From an uncultured Pseudomonadaceae bacterium (GTDB lineage Bacteria > Pseudomonadota > Gammaproteobacteria > Pseudomonadales > Pseudomonadaceae): DNA of 15,350 nucleotides. The stretch covers positions 1-15,350 of the forward strand of contig CANRHT010000025.1 in the NCBI GenBank assembly GCA_947630465.1, written 5' to 3'. Within the stretch, counting starts at the first letter, position 1, and each line of letters starts with the position of its first letter. Positions 6,487 to 14,007 of this stretch are shown piece by piece. Both the position numbers and the translations under genes were made by a program. The notes under the pieces were generated by a model, which had not been told where the DNA came from, searched no databases, and saw only the letters and a list, made by a program, of their open reading frames with translations.

Positions 6487-6561
6487 TGGTGGGTCGTGTG
6501 GGATTCGAACCTACGACCAATTGGTTAAAAGCCAACTGCTCTACCACTGAGCTAACGACCC
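6487..6561 (-). tRNA. tRNA-Lys (anticodon TTT)
   Basis: A complete 75-nt cloverleaf on the minus strand. Acceptor arms GGGTCGT and ACGACCC pair fully, the D-arm is GCTCAGTGGTAGAGC, and the anticodon arm GTTGG-CTTTTAA-CCAAT places TTT at positions 34-36. The T-arm contains GGTTCGAATCC, the discriminator is A and the CCA is encoded. It is one base shorter in the D-loop than the E. coli homologue. Third gene of the operon, five bases after tRNA-Pro. Confidence 0.97.
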
Positions 6562-6566
6562 AAAAA

Positions 6567-6643
6567 TGGTCGGGGTAGGGGGATTCGAACTCCCGACATC
6601 CTGCTCCCAAAGCAGGCGCGCTACCGGACTGCGCTATACCCCG
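6567..6643 (-). tRNA. tRNA-Pro (anticodon TGG)
   Basis: A 77-nt cloverleaf with acceptor CGGGGTA pairing with TACCCCG; the unpaired-C1/G72-style end typical of eubacterial tRNA-Pro is instead a C-G pair here. The anticodon arm CCTGC-TTTGGGA-GCAGG gives TGG, which reads CCN codons. The T-arm contains GAGTTCGAATCCC, the discriminator is A and the CCA is encoded. Second gene of the operon, separated from tRNA-Asn by a single base (6644). Confidence 0.97.
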
Positions 6644-6644
6644 A

Positions 6645-6720
6645 TGGCTCCACGACCTGGACTCGAACCAGGGACCCAATGATTAACAGTCATTTGCTCT
6701 ACCAACTGAGCTATCGCGGA
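6645..6720 (-). tRNA. tRNA-Asn (anticodon GTT)
   Basis: A 76-nt cloverleaf with acceptor TCCGCGA pairing with TCGTGGA (one G-T pair). The D-arm is GCTCAGTTGGTAGAGC, the anticodon arm ATGA-CTGTTAA-TCAT gives GTT, and the T-arm is CCTGGTTCGAGTCCAGG. The discriminator is G and the CCA is encoded. First gene of the operon, about 45 nt after the predicted transcription start. Confidence 0.97.
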
Positions 6721-6771
6721 ACATACATTTGATTTAAACCCTTTAGAGGTTTGCCTCATCTGTGGTGCGAC

Positions 6772-6799
6772 ATTCTACCGATATATTGAAACCTGTCAA
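6772..6799 (-). promoter_or_regulatory. Promoter of the tRNA-Asn-Pro-Lys operon
   Basis: Read on the minus strand: a perfect -35 TTGACA (6799-6794), a 16-bp spacer and the -10 TAGAAT (6777-6772), then a GC-rich discriminator GTCGCACC. A GC-rich discriminator is the hallmark of stable-RNA promoters under stringent (ppGpp/DksA) control, so growth-rate regulation is likely. Confidence 0.85.
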
Positions 6800-6850
6800 C
6801 ACCTATTTACAAACAAATCGCATTTATCACACAAAACACAGGTAACAGCT

Positions 6851-6902
6851 GCATTTAATGCAACCCTGCGTCTCATTTAGAGACCTAACCTTTCACAGGT
6901 CT
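6851..6902. other. Cluster of three inverted repeats in the tRNA/DUF1631 divergent spacer
   Basis: GCATTTAATGC (6851-6861), GTCTC-ATTTA-GAGAC (6870-6884) and AGACCT-11-AGGTCT (6881-6902) follow one another. The last two share the AGAC segment, so as RNA hairpins they would be mutually exclusive. They lie 60-110 bases before the DUF1631 start. They could be operator sites or leader structure. No convincing -35/-10 pair for the DUF1631 gene was found here. Confidence 0.4.
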
Positions 6903-6961
6903 TACTGATATTATATCGCTATTAAGCATTGCAGTAATACAGCAGCACTAGGAGTGCGCTC

Positions 6962-9298
6962 ATGGATCGTAAAATTCTTCCACAATTTAATAGTTTGACT
7001 CAAAGCATACGTAAGCTTTTCCTTGACCATTTAGCTGAAAACGTACGTGCAGCTTTTACTCAAGCTGATAGCACTTTATTTACCTGTGCTGAAAAAGCTG
7101 AAAACAATCAAGTTCAAGAAATGTTTTTTGAAAGCATTCGCGCTGTGCGTAAGCAGCACATCGCTATTGAGCGCACTTTTCTTAAAAGTATTGGTTTGCA
7201 GTTTGATAACTTTCTAACTGGAAAGCTACAAGCCACCCATGACGCACACGACAAGAGTGACGCTGAGCTGTCCTTAGTGCAAACCGAGGACTTTGAAGAG
7301 TCACTGTTGGTCACCAGCATGTCTAAAAAAGTCAGCGAGCGCTGTATAGAAGCACTCTATGGCATAGAGCAACGTCTCGCTCTAATTAATAGCGGGACAA
7401 AACCTGGCGACAGCAGCCCTCTTTCGCCGACATTTATTGCCAACAGTTTTTATGAAGCAATCAACACCAGCTCATTCAATCTGCAGATCAAAACTATTTT
7501 ATATATGCTGTTTGAGCAGTTTGTGATGCGCGAACTCGACAGCTTTTATACGCAGACCAACGCTTTACTGGTTGAGGCGGGTGTACTGCCTAACTTGAAG
7601 TATTCAGCAGCGCGAAGCACACCGTTACGCGCACCCGCTGCGCCACAGGCAGCACAAGACGAAGAGCTGGCTAACAACGCAAGTAACCCAGTGCATGCAG
7701 CACCTCATGCCAACGAATCACAGCCAGCTCATGCAGCCGCACATTCTTCTCACGACCCCATACAATCTACAGCAGCACACCAGCACAGCGCACCGATCAA
7801 TAGCGACTTACAACCGGGTAGCGCTATTGATGAAACAACACGCTTTCAAGCTGAAAACATCAATACATTACTGAGTGCTTTTCATCAGCACGCTAATAAC
7901 CAAGCGCTGCCTGACGGGGTGCGTAGCATTGCTGCCTTTACACGCAGCGATGCCACTCAGGAATACAGCACCGCACAACTCTTGCAATCTTTATCCCAAC
8001 TGCAACAATCAAGTGCAGAACGGGCTAGCCATCATTTTTCGGTACAGACTGTAGATAACATTAAAAGCGCTTTGATTGAACAATTACAGGCGGCACACGC
8101 TGACGCTGAAAGTCACAAGATTGCCAGCCAGCAAACCAACACGATTGATTTGGTGGGCATGCTATTTAACTTTATCATTGAAGATGCCAGCCTTTCAGAG
8201 ACCAGCAAAACCATCTTGTCCAATCTGCATTCACTCTATTTACAGGTTGCACTGCAAGATCAATCACTGTTTACCCAGCATCAGCATCCCGCCCGTAAAC
8301 TCCTGAACGGCATGGCTCAAGCAGGTGTGCTCTATCGCGGCGCAAGCGAAGAATCTGCGCTACAACAAAAAATGCAAGCGACAGTTGTGCAAGCCTTGCG
8401 CAGTTTCAAAGGTGATAGCACGCTGTTTGAATACCTGATGCAAGATTTCAATACCTTTGTCAGCGCCTTAAGCCAGCGGGTTGAGTTACGCGAAAAGCGT
8501 GCAGTGGAAGCGGCCCGAGGACGCGATAAACTGCTCGCAGCGCGTAACCAGGCCTGCGCGCTGGTCAATAGTGCAGTTAACCAATATCCAGCCCCCAGCG
8601 TGATCCGTAATTTTCTAGAACACACTTGGGTTGATGTACTGATCTTTGCTTTTTTACGCCACGGCCCCGCAAGCTCGCAATGGCAGCGCTACGCTGAAGT
8701 GGCACAACAGCTGGCATGGAGCGGCACATACCTTGACAAGGATACAGATCGTGCGCGCTTCGAAGTCATCCGCATAGCGCTATTGGAAGATCTTCAAAAG
8801 GGCCTCGAGTTACTCGGCAGCCACCACCCTGACATGATTCGCAAGCTGATCCAAAACTTAATTGCCTGTCAGCATGCAGTACAAGCCCAGCAGACTGTAG
8901 CGGCTGAAACAATCAGCACGCCACTTCCAGAAAGCCCTTTAGGGACGATGCTGGGAGAGGATAAAAATATTGAGCCTGCGACTCCTATTGCAAATTTATC
9001 GGCTAAAGCCAAAGAAATAGCAACAGAGCTTGAACATATTAGCTTTGGAACATGGTTTGAGTTTGACTCACCAAAAGCCACTTTAAAGCTGTCTTGGTTT
9101 AGCCCAACCACGCGCAACTACATGTTTGTTGACGCGTCAGGGCAGCGAGTCGCGATCAAACCTCTAACCCAATTAGCGATTGAAATAGAGCAAGGTAGAG
9201 TACGTATTGCTGAAAAAAACCGTACAATGCCTCTCATCGATCGCGCACTCAACGCCATCCAAAAAATATTCCAAAATTTCCAACACAGCCCTGCTTAA
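6962..9298 (+). CDS. DUF1631 family protein
   Basis: A 778-residue cytoplasmic, mostly helical protein of the DUF1631 family, common in Pseudomonas and relatives; its biochemical role is not established. The N-terminal region (1-215) begins with a helix-rich block containing LFLDHLAENVRAAF and FESIRAVRKQH. Residues 216-288 are a low-complexity Ala/Pro/His linker with seven His between 245 and 275. The long helical middle (290-640) contains LVGMLFNFIIED and LINQ-like repeats. A small C-terminal beta-rich module (about 693-752) reads GTWFEF, LSWFSP, YMFVDASGQ. No membrane segment or signal peptide is seen. An AGGAG ribosome site lies seven bases before the ATG. The PilZ gene follows after 16 bases, so the two are probably one operon and the protein may act in c-di-GMP response. 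That link is inference from context. Confidence 0.85.
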   Translation: MDRKILPQFNSLTQSIRKLFLDHLAENVRAAFTQADSTLFTCAEKAENNQVQEMFFESIRAVRKQHIAIERTFLKSIGLQFDNFLTGKLQATHDAHDKSDAELSLVQTEDFEESLLVTSMSKKVSERCIEALYGIEQRLALINSGTKPGDSSPLSPTFIANSFYEAINTSSFNLQIKTILYMLFEQFVMRELDSFYTQTNALLVEAGVLPNLKYSAARSTPLRAPAAPQAAQDEELANNASNPVHAAPHANESQPAHAAAHSSHDPIQSTAAHQHSAPINSDLQPGSAIDETTRFQAENINTLLSAFHQHANNQALPDGVRSIAAFTRSDATQEYSTAQLLQSLSQLQQSSAERASHHFSVQTVDNIKSALIEQLQAAHADAESHKIASQQTNTIDLVGMLFNFIIEDASLSETSKTILSNLHSLYLQVALQDQSLFTQHQHPARKLLNGMAQAGVLYRGASEESALQQKMQATVVQALRSFKGDSTLFEYLMQDFNTFVSALSQRVELREKRAVEAARGRDKLLAARNQACALVNSAVNQYPAPSVIRNFLEHTWVDVLIFAFLRHGPASSQWQRYAEVAQQLAWSGTYLDKDTDRARFEVIRIALLEDLQKGLELLGSHHPDMIRKLIQNLIACQHAVQAQQTVAAETISTPLPESPLGTMLGEDKNIEPATPIANLSAKAKEIATELEHISFGTWFEFDSPKATLKLSWFSPTTRNYMFVDASGQRVAIKPLTQLAIEIEQGRVRIAEKNRTMPLIDRALNAIQKIFQNFQHSPA

Positions 9299-9314
9299 GA
9301 TATAGAGCCTTGAT

Positions 9315-9656
9315 ATGAATGATCGCCGCCAAAATCAGCGTTACACCACAGAACAAGCTCTAGAAGCGTATGATTTACATAGCGCTCGATTTCTAGGTCG
9401 TTTTGTCGATATTTCTGAAGACGGCTTTCTATTATTTTGTCCACAGCCGATTGATGTCGACAGCATCTGGCAGCTGCGAGTCTTAGCCGCTAACGATACG
9501 CTTCTGCGCTCATTACTGTCTTTTGGTGCCGAATGTTTATGGGTGCGCGCCGCCGATGAACCCAATCACTTCTGGGCGGGCTTTCATATTATTGATATCT
9601 CGAGCGAAGATACTGAGACTTTACGAAAATTACTCAGCACAACAGAATCTGTCTAA
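9315..9656 (+). CDS. Small PilZ-domain cyclic-di-GMP-binding protein
   Basis: A 113-residue protein that is essentially a single PilZ domain, a c-di-GMP receptor fold. Both binding motifs are present: R5-Q-N-Q-R9 (RxxxR) near the N-terminus and D32-I-S34-E-D-G37 (D/N-x-S-x-x-G), with the intervening strand FLGRFVDIS. The barrel then continues through IWQLRVLAA, AECLWVRAA and FWAGFHIIDIS, where the final strand carries the usual W-x-G-x-F pattern. c-di-GMP binding is therefore expected, unlike PilZ itself of P. aeruginosa, which lacks these arginines. It lies 16 bases after the DUF1631 gene and is probably co-transcribed; TAGAG at 9302-9306 is a modest ribosome site. The output partner is unknown. 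The DUF1631 protein is the obvious candidate. Confidence 0.92.
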   Translation: MNDRRQNQRYTTEQALEAYDLHSARFLGRFVDISEDGFLLFCPQPIDVDSIWQLRVLAANDTLLRSLLSFGAECLWVRAADEPNHFWAGFHIIDISSEDTETLRKLLSTTESV

Positions 9657-9748
9657 TCTACGGCGTTGCGTGTAAGCTGAGTCACTTCATCTCATCTTTG
9701 TCTGCATAACCGACAGCTGCACGCTATAAAAGCAGCTACAGTGATTGC

Positions 9749-9766
9749 ATTCATTTATATCTGAAT
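9749..9766. promoter_or_regulatory. Imperfect palindrome just before the TetR-family gene
   Basis: ATTCA-N8-TGAAT with a symmetric TATA centre matches in 14 of 18 positions. It ends six bases before the ATG. TetR repressors often bind such sites to repress themselves, so this is a candidate autoregulatory operator. AT-rich context makes a chance palindrome possible. Confidence 0.35.
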
Positions 9767-9772
9767 ATATTT

Positions 9773-10414
9773 ATGCGCCGTACCAAACAAGCTGCTGACA
9801 ATACACGCGTTGACATACTCAACGCGGCTGAACTGCTTTTTTTAAAAAAAGGCGTATCACACACTTCTTTAGAGCACATTGCTCGGCAAGCCGGTGTGAC
9901 TCGCGGCGCGGTATATTGGCACTTCAAAAACAAAGCACACTTGTTTAATGAAATGCTCAACCAAGTGCGCTTGCCGGCGGAACAGATTGCTAAACACATC
10001 AGTGAATGCGATCCAAACAACCCCATTACCGGTTTAAGAAACCTCTGTGCTGATGCTCTATTGATGATGGGTCGCGATGAGAGGAAGCGGCGTATTTTTA
10101 CTATTTTGCTACGCCGTTGTGAATTTACTGATGACTTGCGTGAAGCAGAAGAACGTCACGAAACCTTTATCAATGAGTTTATCGCCCTGTGTGAGCAGCT
10201 GTTTAGTGAGCCTCGTGTTTCTGCCCGCCTGCATCCCAGCATCACTCCACGCACGGCGGCTTTAGCCTTGCATGCCATGCTACTGGGACTGCTCAGTGAC
10301 TGGCTAAGAGACCCAAAACTCTTTCAAGTGGAACTGGCAGGCACAATGATCGATGCTTTACTTAGAGGTTTACTGGTTGATTGGCAACCCAATGGCGATT
10401 GCCTGCCCCGCTAA
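9773..10414 (+). CDS. TetR/AcrR-family transcriptional repressor
   Basis: A 213-residue regulator of the AcrR/TtgR/MtrR-like branch of TetR repressors, which usually control RND multidrug efflux pumps in response to hydrophobic compounds. The N-terminus MRRTKQAADNTRVDILNAAELLF and the helix-turn-helix TSLEHIARQAGVTRGAVYWHF (31-51), with the hallmark GAVYWHFKNKAHLF, are typical. The C-terminal ligand domain (about 65-205) ends with LHAMLLGLLSDWLRDP, as in the AcrR C-terminal family. No efflux genes adjoin it: a PilZ gene lies upstream and rlmJ faces it. Its target is therefore remote, or another system. The ribosome site is poor, so translation may be weak. Its stop codon overlaps the rlmJ stop on the other strand (10411-10414). 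Confidence 0.93.
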   Translation: MRRTKQAADNTRVDILNAAELLFLKKGVSHTSLEHIARQAGVTRGAVYWHFKNKAHLFNEMLNQVRLPAEQIAKHISECDPNNPITGLRNLCADALLMMGRDERKRRIFTILLRRCEFTDDLREAEERHETFINEFIALCEQLFSEPRVSARLHPSITPRTAALALHAMLLGLLSDWLRDPKLFQVELAGTMIDALLRGLLVDWQPNGDCLPR

Positions 10415-11241
10415 TCCTTAAGCAACCAATCTAAACGCCAGCCTCCCTCGCCTTGTTGTAAGGTTTGCGCAAGCCAAGGCAGCAACTCCTTCAACTCATC
10501 TTCCAGCCCCCAAGGCGGATTACAAATAACCAGGCCTGAGCCATTCAGTTGAGCCGCATCGTCGGGCTTATTAATATACAGTTCAATGCGTAATAACTTG
10601 GTAGCGCTACTTTTTTCTAAAGCTTGATAAAAACGGCGTAACTGGATCAAGTCTTTGACTGGATACCACAAACAAACAATGGCTTGACGCATACGCGCCA
10701 AACTTTCATCCAAAGCTTTCACGCTATTTTGCAAATCATCACCTTCTTCAAAAGGCGGATCAATCAGCATCAGCAAACGTTTTTCTTCAGTCGGTAACAA
10801 GGCGCGCGGCACATGCCAGCCCTCGCCTAAGTGCACGCTGACTCGGCGGTCAATACGCATGTTATCCTTGAGCAACTGACCGTCTAGCGGGTGCTTTTCG
10901 TTCAGGTACAAGTGATCTTGGCTGCGTGTTAAGCAACGTGCAAACTCTGGAGAGCCTGGATAGTAGCGCAGCTCATCATCCTCATTCAGCTCGCGCACAG
11001 CATGCAAATAATTCGCAAGCAAAGGATGATTCGAGTTCCAAACTCGAGCTATACCCTCCTGCCACTCATCTGTTTTTAGCGCTTCTTCACCCTGCAAATC
11101 ATATAAACCAATTCCCGCATGGGTATCAACATAGGCCATAGGTGCTGGTTTTTTTTGCAATAAAGCGATGCAGCGTGTCAGCACCCAGTGCTTGAGCACA
11201 TCGGCATGGTTGCCCGCATGGTAAGCGTGACGATAGTTCAT
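10411..11241 (-). CDS. rlmJ: 23S rRNA (adenine(2030)-N(6))-methyltransferase
   Basis: RlmJ uses S-adenosylmethionine to make N6-methyladenine at A2030 of 23S rRNA (E. coli numbering) during ribosome assembly. The 276-residue length fits. The start MNYRHAYHAGNHADVLKH is diagnostic for the family. Motif I for SAM binding is VDTHAGIGLYDL (38-49), and catalytic motif IV is I160-D-P-P-F164, the D-P-P-Y/F form used by this enzyme. Later landmarks are CLWYPVK, and GSGLVICNPPWGLEDEL near the C-terminus. GAGGT lies five bases before the ATG and inside the end of damX, seven bases downstream of whose stop rlmJ starts, so it is likely the last gene of the pilQ-aroK-aroB-damX unit. It converges on the TetR-family gene with overlapping stop codons and no room for a terminator. 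Confidence 0.95.
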   Translation of the reverse strand: MNYRHAYHAGNHADVLKHWVLTRCIALLQKKPAPMAYVDTHAGIGLYDLQGEEALKTDEWQEGIARVWNSNHPLLANYLHAVRELNEDDELRYYPGSPEFARCLTRSQDHLYLNEKHPLDGQLLKDNMRIDRRVSVHLGEGWHVPRALLPTEEKRLLMLIDPPFEEGDDLQNSVKALDESLARMRQAIVCLWYPVKDLIQLRRFYQALEKSSATKLLRIELYINKPDDAAQLNGSGLVICNPPWGLEDELKELLPWLAQTLQQGEGGWRLDWLLKD

Positions 11242-11248
11242 AATGACC

Positions 11249-12790
11249 TCAGCGTAGCTCTTGTTGGATGCTTAAGATGGTTCGCGGCCAAGGTTTATCC
11301 TTACGGATTTTTTCTGGCAGACTATTGATTGCTGTTTGCGCGGCGGCACGGTCAGTAAAGGCGCCGTACGTCACCACAAACAAAGCTTGGCCTTGATGCT
11401 CTTTTCTAAAATAATGGTACTGACTGGGGTTTTGCTGCACAAAACTACGGGCCGTTGCCTCAGAGCGCGTACCCAGTACTTGCAAGGTATAACGCGAAGG
11501 CGTTTGCTGTTTGAACCATTGGCTGTGCCCGGCACTACCCGCGAGCCCAGTTGGGGCTTTATTTTTCGCTACAGCAGCCGGCGCAGCGGGTTTGGCTTTG
11601 ACTGCAGCAGCAGGTTTTTTCTCAACCAAAGGTGTCGCTGGCACAACCGTTTGCTTAATGATTTCAGACGGTGGTCTACTCACCGGCACCGGAGCGCTCA
11701 CAGCTACCGGCGGTGCAGACACCGGGACTGCAGCAACAGGCTCAGGCTTAACCTCAGCATCTAAAGGCTCGACAGCAACATCGTCATCGTCTGAGTTAAC
11801 CGCTTGCGCCAGCGGCTCACGCAGTACAGGTTCAGGCGTCAGTTCTAGCGGCACTTCAATTTTAGTTCCATACTGCACTGGCACAGGCTCAACCGGCAGC
11901 ACTAACGGCTGCTCAGACGTTGCTACATCTACATTCTTACCCGTACTGTCCGCGCTATTGGTTTGCATAAACCATGCAGCAGCCAAGCCAATCCCCAGCA
12001 CAGCTAATAAAGCCAGATGCTTATAGGGCAATTTCACTGGTGTTCTTTTAGTGCTTATTTGCGTCATTTTCTCCAGCAGCAAAGCTTTCGCCACTGTATT
12101 CACTTGGCCTGGCCAGCCGCGTGATTGTGTATAAATGGCTTCTAATTGCGGTTCAGTAAATATATCTAAATCCTGCCCTGCAGCAATCAAGCGCTGTTCA
12201 ATATATTCAAGTGTCTCTTGCTCATCCCAAGCTTCGAGTGCAACCACATGATGCAAATCAGCACTGTCTGCAACTTTTTCCAACAGAGGACAAATTGAAG
12301 AATCAGAAAAAACAAAGACACGCGCACTTGAGTCATTAACACCTTGAGCAATACGCTGCAAAAACAACAATGCCGAGTCATCTAAGCACTCGGCATTATC
12401 AACAATCACGTGAACTTCTTGTCCGGTAATTAACAATTGCTCGATGTGCCGCAGCACTCCAGCAATATCACTATTGAGCAAACCCAGTTCTGCACTGACT
12501 TTCTGCAGCATAGATGCTGCATCCGCCTTACCTGACGCGGTGATCACTATGCTTTTAATCGGCTCTTTTGAACTGGCCACCAAGGCTTGACGCAGCACAG
12601 TTTTACCACTGCCTTGCGGGCCGGTAACCACAAGCATCAATTTGCTGTAACGCGCAAGATGATGCAACTCGACCAATACGGGGCGACGTTTCGCTGCAAA
12701 AAACTTAAAGCTGGGGCCGCGCGCTAAAAAAGGATCATGTTTAAATTGATAATGATCTAAGTAACCATTATCCGCATACAGGTCAGTCAT
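11249..12790 (-). CDS. damX: DamX-like AAA ATPase with C-terminal SPOR domain
   Basis: A 513-residue bitopic inner-membrane protein in the damX position of the aroKB operon. The N-terminal cytoplasmic ExeA/GspA-type AAA domain (about 15-240) has Walker A G57-PQGSGKT64 and the Walker B-like strand VHVIVDNAE (126-134). One membrane helix, HLALLAVLGIGLAAAWF, spans about 258-274. A long Pro/Ala/Val-rich periplasmic linker (280-425) leads to a SPOR domain (about 432-513: YTLQVLGTRSEATARSFV and FVVTYGAFTDRAAAQTAI). SPOR domains bind denuded septal peptidoglycan, so a role in cell division is expected. E. coli DamX lacks most of this ATPase sequence; the version here is the Pseudomonas type. It starts 15 bases after the aroB stop, with a weak ribosome site. 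ATP hydrolysis is inferred from motifs only. Confidence 0.92.
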   Translation of the reverse strand: MTDLYADNGYLDHYQFKHDPFLARGPSFKFFAAKRRPVLVELHHLARYSKLMLVVTGPQGSGKTVLRQALVASSKEPIKSIVITASGKADAASMLQKVSAELGLLNSDIAGVLRHIEQLLITGQEVHVIVDNAECLDDSALLFLQRIAQGVNDSSARVFVFSDSSICPLLEKVADSADLHHVVALEAWDEQETLEYIEQRLIAAGQDLDIFTEPQLEAIYTQSRGWPGQVNTVAKALLLEKMTQISTKRTPVKLPYKHLALLAVLGIGLAAAWFMQTNSADSTGKNVDVATSEQPLVLPVEPVPVQYGTKIEVPLELTPEPVLREPLAQAVNSDDDDVAVEPLDAEVKPEPVAAVPVSAPPVAVSAPVPVSRPPSEIIKQTVVPATPLVEKKPAAAVKAKPAAPAAVAKNKAPTGLAGSAGHSQWFKQQTPSRYTLQVLGTRSEATARSFVQQNPSQYHYFRKEHQGQALFVVTYGAFTDRAAAQTAINSLPEKIRKDKPWPRTILSIQQELR

Positions 12791-12805
12791 GGTGTTCTCG
12801 TTCAG

Positions 12806-13903
12806 TTAAAGACTGTCAACAATGGTGGAGTAATCTGCAGTGAGCACAGCCCTTAAGGTTTCTGCAGGATAGTCAGCCGTGACGACTGCAGCGCCTAAAT
12901 CAGGCAATAAGACTAAACGTATTTGCCCATCAATATTTTTCTTATCAACGGCCATATGCGTTAAAAATGTATCCGCCGTCATTTGCGCAGGCGGTACAAC
13001 AGGGAGTCCTGCACGCATGAATAACTTAATGCCTCGATCACGCTGTTCAGTACTCAGCCATCCTAAATCATGCGACATTTGCAACGCCATGACTGTTCCC
13101 GCTGACACGGCCTCACCATGCAACCACACGCCATAACCCTGCTCTGTTTCAATGGCATGCCCAAAGGTATGCCCTAAATTCAGCGTGGCGCGCACGCCAG
13201 ACTCACGCTCATCAGCACTCACCACTTTAGCCTTGGCAGCACATGAGCGCTCAATGGTTTCGATTAAAGCTTGATTATCCAACTGACATAAGCGTTCAAC
13301 ATGCGCTTCTAACCAAGTTAAAAAAGGCTCATCACAGATCAAACCGTACTTAATCACTTCAGCCAGACCCGCCGACAACTCACGCGCTGCCAGCGTATGC
13401 AATGTTGCGGTATCAATGATCACCGCTTGCGGCTGATAGAACGCACCCACCATATTTTTGCCCAGCGGATGATTAATGCCTGTTTTACCACCCACCGACG
13501 AGTCAACTTGCGACAACAAGGTCGTGGGTACTTGAATAAAATTCACGCCGCGCTGATAACAGGCGGCAGCAAAACCCGTCATATCACCAATCACTCCACC
13601 ACCCAAAGCAATCAAGGTCGTTTTGCGATCATGCTGATCTTCTAGTAAGCCATCAAAGATCAGCTGTAAGGTTTCCCAGTTTTTATAAGACTCGCCATCA
13701 GGCAGTATAATTTCAGTCAACTGATAGGCCTGCAGGGCTTCACGTAACTGCTGCATATATAAAGGTGCAACAGTCGTATTACTCACAATTGCTACCTTGC
13801 GCCCAACAATATGTGGAGCAAACAGCTGTGTTTGTCGTAATAGATCCGTACCAATATAAATTGGATAGCTGCGTTCAGCTAAATCAACAGTCAGAGTGCG
13901 CAT
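12806..13903 (-). CDS. aroB: 3-dehydroquinate synthase
   Basis: Converts DAHP to 3-dehydroquinate, the second step of the shikimate pathway, using NAD+ and a divalent metal in the cytoplasm. The 365-residue length is normal. Motifs: P68-DGE-x-x-K74 for substrate and NAD contact, [13 protein letters not shown] (101-113) for NAD binding, [19 protein letters not shown] (126-144) with K140, and the metal ligands E182 (AEVIKYG), H245 ([10 protein letters not shown]) and H262 (WLHGEAV). All key residues are present. A GAGAGGG ribosome site lies four to five bases before the ATG. It follows aroK after 95 bases, the largest gap in this block; a TATACT element in that spacer might provide a minor internal promoter, but no -35 match was found. 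DamX follows after 15 bases. Confidence 0.97.
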   Translation of the reverse strand: MRTLTVDLAERSYPIYIGTDLLRQTQLFAPHIVGRKVAIVSNTTVAPLYMQQLREALQAYQLTEIILPDGESYKNWETLQLIFDGLLEDQHDRKTTLIALGGGVIGDMTGFAAACYQRGVNFIQVPTTLLSQVDSSVGGKTGINHPLGKNMVGAFYQPQAVIIDTATLHTLAARELSAGLAEVIKYGLICDEPFLTWLEAHVERLCQLDNQALIETIERSCAAKAKVVSADERESGVRATLNLGHTFGHAIETEQGYGVWLHGEAVSAGTVMALQMSHDLGWLSTEQRDRGIKLFMRAGLPVVPPAQMTADTFLTHMAVDKKNIDGQIRLVLLPDLGAAVVTADYPAETLRAVLTADYSTIVDSL

Positions 13904-13990
13904 GCATCCCTCTCGTTATAGTGGGGTAAGAAATAGGTATGAGTGTGCCCATAGATACTCAGGCAGGTAGCAAGTATAGCGCAGATCAAG

Positions 13991-14007
13991 CGCCGCATTT
14001 AGCGGCG
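13991..14007 (-). other. Perfect GC hairpin with the aroK stop codon in its loop
   Basis: On the minus strand CGCCGC pairs with GCGGCG around the 5-nt loop TAAAT, and the aroK TAA stop is the first three loop bases. The stem is fully GC. There is no U-tract, so it is not a terminator for the aroK-aroB unit; a role in mRNA processing, pausing or 3' protection is possible. Confidence 0.6.

Noticed and set aside
6476..6679. Open frame of 67 codons on the minus strand across the tRNA genes
   Set aside because: It reads through tRNA-Lys and tRNA-Pro; peptides such as SSVVEQLAF and GSNPTRPT are well-known false translations of tRNA genes.
9715..9737. AGCTGC/GCAGCT inverted repeat as terminator of the PilZ operon
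   Set aside because: Only a 6-bp stem with an 11-nt loop and no T-run; it does not meet terminator criteria.
11511..12026. 171-codon Gly/Thr/Ser-rich open frame antisense to damX
   Set aside because: It is a shadow of the repetitive Pro/Ala/Val linker of DamX, with low-complexity composition and no recognisable domain.
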